NCBI RefSeq assembly: GCF_900113835.1 | Contig: NZ_FOQV01000016.1 | Span: 53,971-117,970 of the forward strand | Reading direction: 5' to 3' | Origin: Allobosea sp. OK403 | GTDB lineage: Bacteria > Pseudomonadota > Alphaproteobacteria > Rhizobiales > Beijerinckiaceae | Length of the DNA: 64,000 nt | The notes under the pieces: generated by a model | Databases searched by the model: none | Seen by the model: the letters and a program-made list of their open reading frames with translations, nothing else | What the model was told of the DNA's origin: nothing | Program-made: the position numbers and the translations under genes | Part shown: positions 26,978 through 34,974 of the stretch, piece by piece | How positions within the stretch are numbered: position 1 is the first letter of the stretch | Layout of the letters: each line of letters begins with the position of its first letter

Positions 26978-27546
26978 GATCGACCTCCTCTCGCTGAACC
27001 GGAAGCGCAGCATGGGCGAGAGCCTATCCTGCAGCCAAAATCAGGCAAGCGGCATGCCAATGCGCGGCAACCCACCGGTGGAGACGATCAAAAAGCCGGG
27101 CGGCCCGGACCTCGTCCGAACCGCCCGGGTTGAATGCTTGCCTAAGCATAAAGCCGACTTCGCTCGCCGCCGGGAGACTGGACCGGCCTAGAAGGGAAGA
27201 GTCGAACGGAAAATCGCAAGGCAGGCGAAAAGGCACGTATCGGCAACGACATACGCGCTCCCGCCGGTCGATCCAACGAGCGCAAAAGCGACGCAGCGTC
27301 GATAACCCCGAGAAACGGCTCCCTGTTGGACGCCGATCACCGGGATTGGCGGAGACTCATTGCCCGCCGATTTCCTCCCTGGGCCTACTTTGCCGCCCCA
27401 AGCCTCAAAGCCGTGGCCGGAGTAAGACGCTTACAAAGCCGTGGCACCATGGCTCTGAACTCGCCGTTAACCTCGATCGGTTATTTCGCCAGACCAGTAG
27501 TGGCTTCGCGCGGGCAGTATTTGCTGCGGCGCAAGGATGGCAAACC
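26978..27546. other. Intergenic region between the binding-protein gene and motA
   Basis: 569 bp between divergent genes. Open frames run through it from the motA side, but the MotA N-terminus clearly starts at 27547 and the upstream codons look non-coding. I see no recognisable gene, terminator or operator. Confidence 0.5.
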
Positions 27547-28404
27547 ATGCGGCTCATCGTCGGCGCAATCATCGTCTTCCTCTGCGTCTTCGGCAGCTAC
27601 TCGGCTATGGGTGGCCACCTCGAGGTCCTTTGGCAGCCGTTCGAGTTTGTTATCATCCTCGGTGCAGCGATGGGCGCCTTCGTCATCGGCAACACCGGGC
27701 CGGTGCTCAAGGCCGTGCCCGCCATGCTCGGCACGCTCGTGAAGGGCCCCAAATACAAGCAGGAATCCTATGTCGAACTGCTGGGGATGCAGTACTCATT
27801 GTACAAGCTCGTGAGGCAGAAGGGCATGCTCGCGGTCGAGCAGCACATTGAAAATCCGAGCGAGTCGACGCTGTTCAACGCCTTCCCGACTTTTGCGGCG
27901 AACCATCATGCGGTCGAGTTCGTCTGCGACTACATGCGCATGTTGACGCAGGGCGCCAACAACGTCCACGAAATAGACGCTCTCATGGACGAGGAACTGG
28001 AGACGCACCACCAGGAGCAGGAGCGTATCGTTGCGGCCATGCAGTCGCTCGCCGACGGAACACCGGCGCTCGGCATCGTCGCCGCCGTGCTCGGCGTGAT
28101 CAAGACGATGGGGGCGATCAAAGAGCCGCCGGAGGTGCTGGGACATCTGATCGGCGGCGCGCTCGTAGGCACCTTCTTCGGCGTCTTCGTCGCCTACGGC
28201 TTCTTCGGGCCCATGGCGCAGTCGCTCAAGAGCCTCTTCGAGGCGGAATCCAAATACTACCTTTCACTCAAGGCGGGTCTCCTCGCCCATATCAGCGGTC
28301 AGCCGCCGGTGATGGCGGTAGAATTTGCCCGCAAGGCTCTGTTTAGCGACGTCCGCCCGAGCTTCAGCGAAGTGGAAGCGGCAACCGCCGGTCTGCCCGC
28401 CTAG
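27547..28404 (+). CDS. motA: Flagellar motor stator protein MotA
   Basis: 285 residues, usual MotA length. Four membrane helices are visible; the first, MRLIVGAIIVFLCVFGSYSA, begins at the chosen ATG. The large cytosolic loop contacts the rotor protein FliG. The C-terminal helices include GTPALGIVAAVLGVIKTMGA and GTFFGVFVAYGFFGPMAQSL, as in proton-driven stators. With MotB it forms the ion channel that drives flagellar rotation. motB follows after 28 bp. No other flagellar gene is in the window. Confidence 0.93.
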   Translation: MRLIVGAIIVFLCVFGSYSAMGGHLEVLWQPFEFVIILGAAMGAFVIGNTGPVLKAVPAMLGTLVKGPKYKQESYVELLGMQYSLYKLVRQKGMLAVEQHIENPSESTLFNAFPTFAANHHAVEFVCDYMRMLTQGANNVHEIDALMDEELETHHQEQERIVAAMQSLADGTPALGIVAAVLGVIKTMGAIKEPPEVLGHLIGGALVGTFFGVFVAYGFFGPMAQSLKSLFEAESKYYLSLKAGLLAHISGQPPVMAVEFARKALFSDVRPSFSEVEAATAGLPA

Positions 28405-28432
28405 ACCTGACCCAATCTCCAGTAGGGACACG

Positions 28433-29302
28433 ATGACCAAGCCCATCCAGCCGATCATCATCAAGAAGGTCAAGAAGGCCGCTCATGCGCACCACGGCGG
28501 AGCCTGGAAGATCGCCTATGCGGACTTCGTGACCGCCATGATGGCGTTCTTTCTGCTGATGTGGCTGATTAGCATGACGACGCAGGAGCAGAAGATCGGC
28601 CTGGCGGAATACTTCGCGCCGTCGAATTTGAGTCCTAGCACCAGTGGCTCTGGCGGCATGCTGTGGGGCACCGCCCTGGACACGTCAGGCAGCAAGTCGT
28701 CGGCGCCCCGCGACGCGACGATGGGCCTCACCAAGGAGGACGGAACGCATCGGGCCAACCCGGGCCGCACCAGCGACCGCGAGGTCAACCGCCCGGCCGC
28801 CAGCGTGCAGGACAACCAAAGCGCCATAGCCAGCCTCCGGCAGGCGCTCCAGAACATGCCCGAAATTGCCGAGCTCTCGCGCAACATCATGATCGAGGCG
28901 ACCAAGGACGGGGTGAACGTTTCCCTCGTGGACCAGGAAGGCCGCTCCATGTTCCCCGAGGGCGCGGTCCAGCCCCACGAGCGCACACGTCGCGTGTTGG
29001 AGGCGCTCGCGCCCACCCTGCGCCGGATGCCCAACCGCCTGTCTGTCACCGGCCACACGGCCGCCGCGCGCCCGGGCTCGGAGCGGGCCGTCAATCCCTG
29101 GAGCCTCACCGCCGGGCGCGCGCTCGCCGTGCGCGAGATCCTGTCGGGCGCCGGGCTCCCCGACGACCGCTTCACCTCCGTGGTGGGACGCGCCGACACC
29201 GAGCCGGTCTTCCCCGACAATCCCTACATCTCGCCGAACCGACGGGTGACGATCACGCTGCTCAATGAGCCGCCGCCGCTGCCCCCGAGCGCCTTTCGCT
29301 GA
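28433..29302 (+). CDS. motB: Flagellar motor stator protein MotB
   Basis: 289 residues. A basic N-terminus (IIKKVKKAAHAHHGGAWKIA) leads into one membrane helix with the proton-binding Asp31 in YADFVTAMMAFFLLMWL. A linker rich in Ser, Arg and Asn follows, then an OmpA-like peptidoglycan-binding domain (about 150-280) with LSVTGHTAA and NRRVTITLL. It anchors the stator to the cell wall. GTAGGGA precedes the ATG; the longer upstream frame overlaps motA and is rejected. Confidence 0.93.
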   Translation: MTKPIQPIIIKKVKKAAHAHHGGAWKIAYADFVTAMMAFFLLMWLISMTTQEQKIGLAEYFAPSNLSPSTSGSGGMLWGTALDTSGSKSSAPRDATMGLTKEDGTHRANPGRTSDREVNRPAASVQDNQSAIASLRQALQNMPEIAELSRNIMIEATKDGVNVSLVDQEGRSMFPEGAVQPHERTRRVLEALAPTLRRMPNRLSVTGHTAAARPGSERAVNPWSLTAGRALAVREILSGAGLPDDRFTSVVGRADTEPVFPDNPYISPNRRVTITLLNEPPPLPPSAFR

Positions 29303-29639
29303 CGACAAGGCGCCTCGGCCGCCTCAGAGATCGCTTGAGATTGAGCTCATTGGCTGACACGACGTAAGAGGCTGACCATTGCGACGTGGATCATGGCCTC
29401 GGAGACGTCGATGCGCTGCCCGAAGTCACGAACCGCCTATGCACAACGCCTAACCGGCGAAGCAAGCTTCAAGCGTGCCATGATCCCGCTGCGCGCCGTG
29501 GCTCGGATCGGACGGACCAATCGCCCTTCCCAATCAAGTTCGACCCGCAGACAACGTGCGACACTGCTGAAATTTTCTACAAATGCGAAAGTTCCGCACT
29601 ATCTGAAACCGGCTCTAACCGACAGATATTGGTAAAAAG
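29303..29639. other. Gene-poor stretch after motB
   Basis: About 340 bp, visibly less GC-rich near its 3' end. Small open frames here (for example 29386-29655) have no recognisable composition, start context or family. I see no supported gene. Confidence 0.5.
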
Positions 29640-29666
29640 CAAAAAGGCGTTGTAGAACAACGCCTT
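29640..29666 (-). terminator. Rho-independent terminator of ssb
   Basis: Read on the minus strand, AAGGCGTTGT-TCT-ACAACGCCTT is followed by a T-run. It lies 38 bp beyond the ssb stop codon. Confidence 0.88.
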
Positions 29667-29703
29667 AGTGCCTTATTCCTTACATAACCGTCATAGGTAT
29701 TCG

Positions 29704-30243
29704 CTAGAACGGAATATCGTCGTCGAGATGGGTCGAGGATGAACGGCCGCCACCGCCGCCGCCCGCCATGGCGGGCTGGCGCGGCGCATTGCCGCCGCCC
29801 ATCGGGCTCGACCGGCCAAAGGAGCTGCCGCCGCCCGAGCGATCCTCCATCGCACCGCCGCCTTCGCCATATTCGTCCGAACCGCCCTGCCCCCGGCTGT
29901 CGAGGATGGTCAGTTCGCCACGGAAGCGCTGCAGCACGATCTCGGTGGTGTATTTCTCCACACCCGACTGATCCTGCCATTTGCGGGTCTGGAGCTGGCC
30001 CTCGATATAGATCTTCGAGCCCTTCTTCAGATATTGCTCGGCGACCTTGGCGAGGTTCTCGTTGAAGATCACGACCGAGTGCCACTCGGTGCGCTCCTTC
30101 TTCTCGCCCGACTGCTTGTCGCGCCAGGTTTCGGAGGTCGCGATCCGCAGATTGACCACGGGCTCGCCGCTGCCGAGGCGCCGCACCTCGGGATCGCGCC
30201 CGAGATTGCCGACCAGAATGACCTTGTTGACGCTACCAGCCAT
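29704..30243 (-). CDS. ssb: Single-stranded DNA-binding protein
   Basis: 179 residues. The OB fold occupies about 1-110 (MAGSVNKVILVGNLGRDPEV, then EWHSVVIFNENLAKVAEQYL). A Gly/Ser-rich linker and the conserved acidic tip DDDIPF, which recruits partner proteins, follow. It protects ssDNA in replication, recombination and repair as a tetramer. The ATG at 30243 has GGAG seven bases upstream; a second ATG at 30255 is less well placed. A LexA-type box lies 85 bp upstream, implying DNA-damage induction. Confidence 0.96.
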   Translation of the reverse strand: MAGSVNKVILVGNLGRDPEVRRLGSGEPVVNLRIATSETWRDKQSGEKKERTEWHSVVIFNENLAKVAEQYLKKGSKIYIEGQLQTRKWQDQSGVEKYTTEIVLQRFRGELTILDSRGQGGSDEYGEGGGAMEDRSGGGSSFGRSSPMGGGNAPRQPAMAGGGGGGRSSSTHLDDDIPF

Positions 30244-30327
30244 GAGAGGCTCCATTTCCTGCGCACATCGAAACCGGCCATCGACCGGAGCCGGACCCTA
30301 CCGATCCGTGACGCCACTATCAACGAT

Positions 30328-30342
30328 GTTCTTGTTTTGTTC
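30328..30342 (-). promoter_or_regulatory. Putative LexA (SOS) box of ssb
   Basis: GTTCTTGTTTTGTTC is an exact GTTC-N7-GTTC direct repeat, the LexA operator type known for Alphaproteobacteria. Its position, 85-99 bp before the ssb start, suits promoter overlap. Confidence 0.75.
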
Positions 30343-30410
30343 AAGAGCCTTCACTAGGGTTGTCCCCGGAATTCGTGATTCGATTTTGCCGGGGCCCGCA
30401 TGCGCCCCGA

Positions 30411-31907
30411 TCAACTCCGCGCCGCCGCTGGCAAAACCTTGCCGGGCAGGAGCTTGCCGGCCTGGGTCTTGCCGGCCTGGGTCTTGCCGGGCAGGACCTT
30501 GCCAGGATTGAGGATGCCGAGCGGGTCGAGCGCCTGCTTGATCGCCCGCATGACGTCGACCGCCTCGCCATGCTCGCGCTCCATGAACTGGGCCTTGCCA
30601 TAGCCGATGCCGTGCTCGCCGGTGCAGGTGCCGTCGCAGGCGATGGCGCGCTCGATCAGGCGCTCGTTCAAGCGCTTCGCCTCAGCGAGCTCGGCCGGAG
30701 AATTCGGGTCGATCACCAGGCCGAGATGGAAATTGCCGTCGCCGACATGGCCGACCGTGCCGATATAGAAGCTCGCCGCCTCGATATCGGCTTGCGTCGC
30801 CGCAAGGCAGGGCGCGAGCTGCGAGATCGGCACGCAGACGTCGGTGCTCCAGATCCGCGCATCCGGGCGCATCGCCTGCAGCGCGTAATGGATGTTGTGC
30901 CGGGCGCGCCAGAGCCGGCGCCGCTCTTCCGCGTCGGTCGCCCAGGCAAGATGCGTCGCGCCATGCTCGCCGACGATCCCCTCCACCGTCCTGGCCTGCT
31001 GCTCGACCTCGGCGGGGCTGCCATGCAGCTCGAAGAACAGGGTCGGTGTCTCCGCCAGCTCCAGCTTCGAATGCCGGTTCACCGCCGTGATCGCCCGCGC
31101 ATCGACCAGTTCCACCCGCGCCACCGGCACGGCGCATTGGATCACCGCCGTGACGGCCTCGACCGCGCCCGCCACCGTGGCGAAAGAGCAGACCAGCGCC
31201 GAGACCGCCTCGGGCAGCGGGTGCAGGCGCAGCGTCACCTCAGTGATGATCCCGAGCGTTCCCTCCGAGCCGACGAACAACCGGGTCAAATCGTAGCCAG
31301 CCGAGGATTTGCGCGCCCGCCCGCCGGTCCTGATGATGCGCCCATCGGCCATCACCACGGTGAGCGTCACCACATTCTCGCGCATCGTGCCGTAGCGCAC
31401 CGCATTGGTGCCCGAGGCGCGCGTCGCCGCCATACCGCCCAGCGTGCATTCGGCCCCCGGATCGACCGGGAAGAACAGCCCGACATCGCGCAGCGCCGCA
31501 TCGAGCTGCTGGCGGGTAACGCCGGCCTCGACCGTCGCGTCGAAATCCTCCGGCCGGATCGCCAGGATGCGCGTCATGCCGGAAAGATCGAGGCTTACCC
31601 CGCCCTGCAAGGCCGCGATATGGCCCTCCAACGAGGTGCCCGCGCCGAAGGCGATCACAGGGGTCTCGTGCTCAGCGCAGAGCCGCACGATCGCCGCGAC
31701 CTCCTCAGTCGTCTGCGCCCTGCAGACAGCGTCGGGCGGGCGGCTGGCATGGTAGGATTCGCCGCGGCCATGATGCTCGCGCTCAGCCAGCGAGGTCGAG
31801 AAGCGGGGGCCGAGCAGCGCGCGCAGCGCCTCCGCCAGCGCCGGAGCGAGCCCGCCCTCCGCGGGAGCCGTATCAAGGGAGCGCGAGGCTGGCAGGACGG
31901 CTGTCAC
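30411..31907 (-). CDS. FAD-binding oxidoreductase (D-lactate dehydrogenase/GlcD type)
   Basis: 498 residues from a GTG start at 31907 with CGGAG six bases upstream. An N-terminal PCMH-type FAD domain shows IAFGAGTSLEGH and ATRASGTNAVRYGTMRENVV. The C-terminal FAD-linked oxidase domain has GHVGDGNFH and CTGEHGIG. Enzymes of this type oxidise D-2-hydroxy acids such as D-lactate or glycolate. It is divergent from the PEP-mutase-like lyase, with operator-like repeats between them. The last 30 residues are pentapeptide repeats absent from typical members. A longer frame upstream to 32015 is unlikely. Confidence 0.88.
   Translation of the reverse strand: MTAVLPASRSLDTAPAEGGLAPALAEALRALLGPRFSTSLAEREHHGRGESYHASRPPDAVCRAQTTEEVAAIVRLCAEHETPVIAFGAGTSLEGHIAALQGGVSLDLSGMTRILAIRPEDFDATVEAGVTRQQLDAALRDVGLFFPVDPGAECTLGGMAATRASGTNAVRYGTMRENVVTLTVVMADGRIIRTGGRARKSSAGYDLTRLFVGSEGTLGIITEVTLRLHPLPEAVSALVCSFATVAGAVEAVTAVIQCAVPVARVELVDARAITAVNRHSKLELAETPTLFFELHGSPAEVEQQARTVEGIVGEHGATHLAWATDAEERRRLWRARHNIHYALQAMRPDARIWSTDVCVPISQLAPCLAATQADIEAASFYIGTVGHVGDGNFHLGLVIDPNSPAELAEAKRLNERLIERAIACDGTCTGEHGIGYGKAQFMEREHGEAVDVMRAIKQALDPLGILNPGKVLPGKTQAGKTQAGKLLPGKVLPAAARS
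30439..30498. repeat. 15-bp tandem repeat in the 3' end of the oxidase gene
   Basis: Four tandem 15-bp units of the form TTGCCGG(G/C)C(A/T)GG-, followed by a decayed fifth. On the coding strand they give GKVLP, GKTQA, GKTQA, GKLLP. The reading frame is maintained, so changes in copy number would only change tail length. Confidence 0.85.
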
Positions 31908-31971
31908 GGCAATCTCCGGTCGAAGCGGGCGCGGGACAGTGCGGTTGCGCGCCGTCCCGGCATCACCGAGG

Positions 31972-31985
31972 ACTGGCATACAAGC
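31972..31985. promoter_or_regulatory. Operator half-site, GCATACAAG type
   Basis: GCATACAAG at 31976-31984 repeats the right arm of the palindrome 36 bp away, inside the divergent promoter region of the oxidase and lyase genes. The left arm is not conserved. Confidence 0.4.
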
Positions 31986-32007
31986 CCGTCTCGTGCAAGG
32001 TTCTGTA

Positions 32008-32021
32008 TCTTGCATACAAGA
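32008..32021. promoter_or_regulatory. Putative GntR-family operator
   Basis: TCTTGCATACAAGA is a near-perfect dyad of the form TCTTG-YATR-CAAGA, resembling operators of FadR/FCD-type GntR proteins. It lies between the divergent oxidase and lyase genes, ending 11 bp before the lyase start. The GntR gene two genes away is the natural candidate. Confidence 0.6.
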
Positions 32022-32032
32022 CGGAGATTGCC

Positions 32033-32869
32033 GTGAGCCCTCGCCATTCCCTCGCCGACAGGCTGCGCCAGCCCGGCCTCGTCGTCGCCCCCGGCTGCCA
32101 TGATGCGATCGGCGCGCGCGCCATCGCGCAGGCCGGCTTCGAGGCGGTCTACATGACCGGCAACGGCCTCTCCGCCAGCCTGATCGGCGCGCCCGATATC
32201 GGCCTGCTGACCATGACCGAGATGGTGGCGCGTGGCCGCGCCTTGGCCGCCGCCGTCCCGGTTCCGGTCATCGCGGACGCTGACACCGGCTATGGCAACC
32301 TCAACAACGTCGCCCGCACGGTCGCCGAATACGAGGCCGCCGGCGTCGCCGCGATCCATCTCGAGGACCAGGTCACGCCCAAGCGCTGCGGCGCCATGGC
32401 CGGCCTTGCCCTGGTCACGCGCGAGGAGCATGCCGAAAAAATCCGCATCGCGGTCGCGACGCGGCGCGATCCCGATTTCCTGATCATCGGCCGCTCGGAT
32501 GCGCGCCTGCCTTTGGGCCTAGACGAGGCAATCGCGCGCGGGAAGGCCTATGCGCAGGCCGGGGCCGATCTCGTCCTGCTGGAGATGCTGCAATCCGAAG
32601 ACGAGATGCGCCAGGCCCTGCGCGAGATCGAGGCACCCCTGATGTTCAACTATGTCGAGGGCCGCGTGCCTTCACTCACTGCCGAAGAATTCGGCCGCAT
32701 CGGATTCAAACTGCTCAGCTATCCCGTCTCGTCTACCCTCGCCTACGTCCATATGATGACGGCCTTCGCCCGCGAATTGAAGCGCAGCGGCACCACGCGC
32801 GGCCTGGAGGCCAATATGTTGGACCTGCCGAGCTATGAAGCCTTTCTCGGCCGCGAGCATTATGCCTGA
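32033..32869 (+). CDS. Isocitrate lyase/PEP mutase-family lyase
   Basis: 278 residues from a GTG start. The TIM-barrel active site is seen in ADADTGYGN (Mg-binding) and IHLEDQV. The catalytic loop reads TPKRCGAMAG instead of the KKCGH of isocitrate lyase, so this is a PEP-mutase-like lyase or oxaloacetate decarboxylase/hydrolase, or a 2-methylisocitrate-lyase relative. It probably cleaves or decarboxylates a 2- or 3-carboxylic acid. It is followed after 30 bp by the GntR regulator, probably in one transcript. Confidence 0.87.
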   Translation: MSPRHSLADRLRQPGLVVAPGCHDAIGARAIAQAGFEAVYMTGNGLSASLIGAPDIGLLTMTEMVARGRALAAAVPVPVIADADTGYGNLNNVARTVAEYEAAGVAAIHLEDQVTPKRCGAMAGLALVTREEHAEKIRIAVATRRDPDFLIIGRSDARLPLGLDEAIARGKAYAQAGADLVLLEMLQSEDEMRQALREIEAPLMFNYVEGRVPSLTAEEFGRIGFKLLSYPVSSTLAYVHMMTAFARELKRSGTTRGLEANMLDLPSYEAFLGREHYA

Positions 32870-32899
32870 TACCGGCATCGAATCGCGGAGGGCCGAAAC

Positions 32900-33592
32900 G
32901 TGACGAGCATGAAGGCGATCAGGCGTTTCAAGGTCCAGCAACCGAAATCGCTGGTCACCATCGTCGAGGAACGCCTGCGCAAGGCGATCATCGACGCCGA
33001 GATGCGCTTCGGCGAGGCGCTCTCGGAGGATGCGCTGAGCAGCGCGCTCGGCGTCAGCCGCACGCCGGTACGCGAGGCCTTGGCCCGCCTCCAGCTGCAG
33101 GGCCTCGTCACCATCGTGCCGAAGAAGGGCACCTTCGTCTTTGCGCCCACGGCCGAGGATGTCGCCGAACTCTGCACCTTCCGCTTCATGCTGGAAACCA
33201 ACGCGCTGCGCGAATGCCTGGCAACCGCGCGGGAGGCGACGCTGGACGGCATGGCGAGTGCGATCGCGGCTATGGATGCGGCCCAGGCCAGCGGCACGCG
33301 CCATGACTATGCGCGCGCCGATACCGGCTTCCACGAGGTCTTCTTCCTGCATTGCGGCAACCGCTATCTCGGCAATGCCTATCGCAGCGTCTCGGGCCGG
33401 GTCGCGGCGCTGCGCACGCATCTCTCGGTGCCGCTGGAAGGCGAGCAGGCCCGCTCCATGAGCGAACACCGCCTGATGGTCGAGGCTTTCGCCAGTGGCC
33501 GCCTGGCGGATCTCGACGGCCTGCTGCGCCAGCACATCCTGCGCGCCCGGGACGCCTATGGTGATGTCCTGCGGCGCGCGAGCGCCGGCTGA
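32900..33592 (+). CDS. GntR-family transcriptional regulator (FCD/FadR subfamily)
   Basis: 230 residues. A winged helix-turn-helix (about 20-80) shows EDALSSALGVSRTPVREALA, followed by an all-helical FCD ligand-binding domain with metal-ligand-like residues in ADTGFHEVF and SEHRLMVEAF. It starts at GTG 32900; an ATG three codons later is also possible. FCD regulators usually sense a small organic acid that is the substrate of the genes they control. The shared motif at 32008 and 33708 suggests it governs the flanking lyase, oxidase and binding-protein genes. Confidence 0.88.
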   Translation: MTSMKAIRRFKVQQPKSLVTIVEERLRKAIIDAEMRFGEALSEDALSSALGVSRTPVREALARLQLQGLVTIVPKKGTFVFAPTAEDVAELCTFRFMLETNALRECLATAREATLDGMASAIAAMDAAQASGTRHDYARADTGFHEVFFLHCGNRYLGNAYRSVSGRVAALRTHLSVPLEGEQARSMSEHRLMVEAFASGRLADLDGLLRQHILRARDAYGDVLRRASAG

Positions 33593-33707
33593 GAACCGCC
33601 CGGTCCCAGACACAGCGCCTCACTGCAATCGCCCTGCCCCGCTCGGCAAGCGACGATCCGGGCTAGCCCATTCGCACCACCAACGACACCAACCGTACGC
33701 AAATCCA

Positions 33708-33721
33708 TCTTGCATACAGTG
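33708..33721. promoter_or_regulatory. Putative GntR-family operator before the LivJ-like gene
   Basis: TCTTGCATACAGTG shares its first 11 bases with the palindrome at 32008. It lies 61 bp before the binding-protein start, in a promoter position. Confidence 0.5.
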
Positions 33722-33782
33722 TCCTACAGACTATGATCGTGACTAGAGCCATTCAAGGCCGCTGTGATCTCGGGAGGATCCG

Positions 33783-34922
33783 ATGAAGTTCATGCTGAAG
33801 GCGGCCGCATTGGCGGCTGCGCTCGCCGCCGCGTCGCCAGCGCTCGCCCAGGACAAGGTCAAGCTCGTCACCATCGCCGAGCTCTCCGGCCCCGGCGCCA
33901 CGGCCGGCGTCAACTGGAAGAGCGGGATCGAGCTCGCCGTCGAGGAGATCAACGCCAAGGGCGGCATTCTCGGCCGCAAGATCGACTTCGTCGCCTACGA
34001 CACCCAGACCAATCCGGCCAATGCGCGCGCCGCCGTGCAACGCGCCATCGACGAGGGCACCCATGCCGTGCTCGGCCCGGTCTATACCGGCTCGATCCTG
34101 GCCTCGATGCAGGTGGCACAGCGCGCCGAGATCGCCCAGCTCGCGGCCGGCGACGGCGCGGCCTACACCCAGCAGGGCAACCCCTTCATCTTCCGCACCT
34201 CGCTCAGCCAGACGGCGTCGATGCCCAAGATCGCGGCCTATCTCAAGGACGTGGTCAAGGCGAAGTCGGTCGCCGTGGTCTGGGTCAACAACGACTTCGG
34301 CAAAGGCGGCCATGACGCTATCGTCAAGGAGCTCGCGGGCCGCGACATCAAGGTCGCCGTCGACCTCTCGACCGAGCAAGGCCAGGCCGATTTCACCAAT
34401 GACGCGATCAAGATCAAGAACATCCAGGCCGACGCCGTCTTCGTCTATTTGAACGAGGAGGAGAGCGCCCGCCTGCTCGTCGCCCTGAACGACCAGAAGG
34501 TCGGCAAGCCGATCATCGGCGAGACCACGATCCTGAGTTCCAAGGTGATCGAGCTCGCCGGCAAGGCGGCCGAAGGCGTGCGCGGCCATGTCGGCCAGAC
34601 GATCGACGCTCCGATCCCGGCCCTGCAGGAGTTCGGCAAGCGCTTCCAGGCACGCTTCAACTTCCTGCCCGACCATAACGGCATCAAGGGCTATATGGCG
34701 GTCCATGCCGTGAAATGGGCAACCGAGAAGCAGGGCAAGTTCGAGCCGACCAAGCTCGCCGCGATGCTGCACGGCGCCACCATCACGCCGGCGGAGGAGC
34801 CGGGCATCCTGATGGAGACCACCTTCGACAAAAACGGCGACGTCCAGCGCGAGAGCTTCCTCGCCGAGGTCGTCGACGGCCGCCAGAAGATCATCGGCCG
34901 CCTGCCGAAGATCAGCAACTGA
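33783..34922 (+). CDS. Branched-chain amino-acid-type ABC substrate-binding protein (LivJ/Peripla_BP_6)
   Basis: 379 residues. GGGAGGATCCG precedes an ATG that opens a signal peptide (MKFMLKAAALAAALAAASPA, cleavage after ALA). The mature protein starts QDKVKLVTIAELSGPGA, typical of type I periplasmic binding proteins of the Leu/Ile/Val group, many of which bind aromatic or other organic acids. No permease or ATPase is adjacent. Promoter and position tie it to the upstream lyase and GntR genes, so its ligand may be the substrate of that pathway; this is inference. Confidence 0.88.
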   Translation: MKFMLKAAALAAALAAASPALAQDKVKLVTIAELSGPGATAGVNWKSGIELAVEEINAKGGILGRKIDFVAYDTQTNPANARAAVQRAIDEGTHAVLGPVYTGSILASMQVAQRAEIAQLAAGDGAAYTQQGNPFIFRTSLSQTASMPKIAAYLKDVVKAKSVAVVWVNNDFGKGGHDAIVKELAGRDIKVAVDLSTEQGQADFTNDAIKIKNIQADAVFVYLNEEESARLLVALNDQKVGKPIIGETTILSSKVIELAGKAAEGVRGHVGQTIDAPIPALQEFGKRFQARFNFLPDHNGIKGYMAVHAVKWATEKQGKFEPTKLAAMLHGATITPAEEPGILMETTFDKNGDVQRESFLAEVVDGRQKIIGRLPKISN

Positions 34923-34974
34923 GGCCGCTGCGGCCGGGCCGGTCGCATGACCGGTCCGGCCGCAGTCCACAACC

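Noticed and set aside
29386..29655. Small plus-strand frames after motB
   Set aside because: No start context, no family, and one overlaps the ssb terminator.
30360..32036. A 558-codon open frame on the plus strand
   Set aside because: It is antisense to the FAD oxidase gene, which has full family motifs and a good start. The plus-strand translation is a low-complexity Arg/Asp/His-rich product typical of GC-rich antisense frames.
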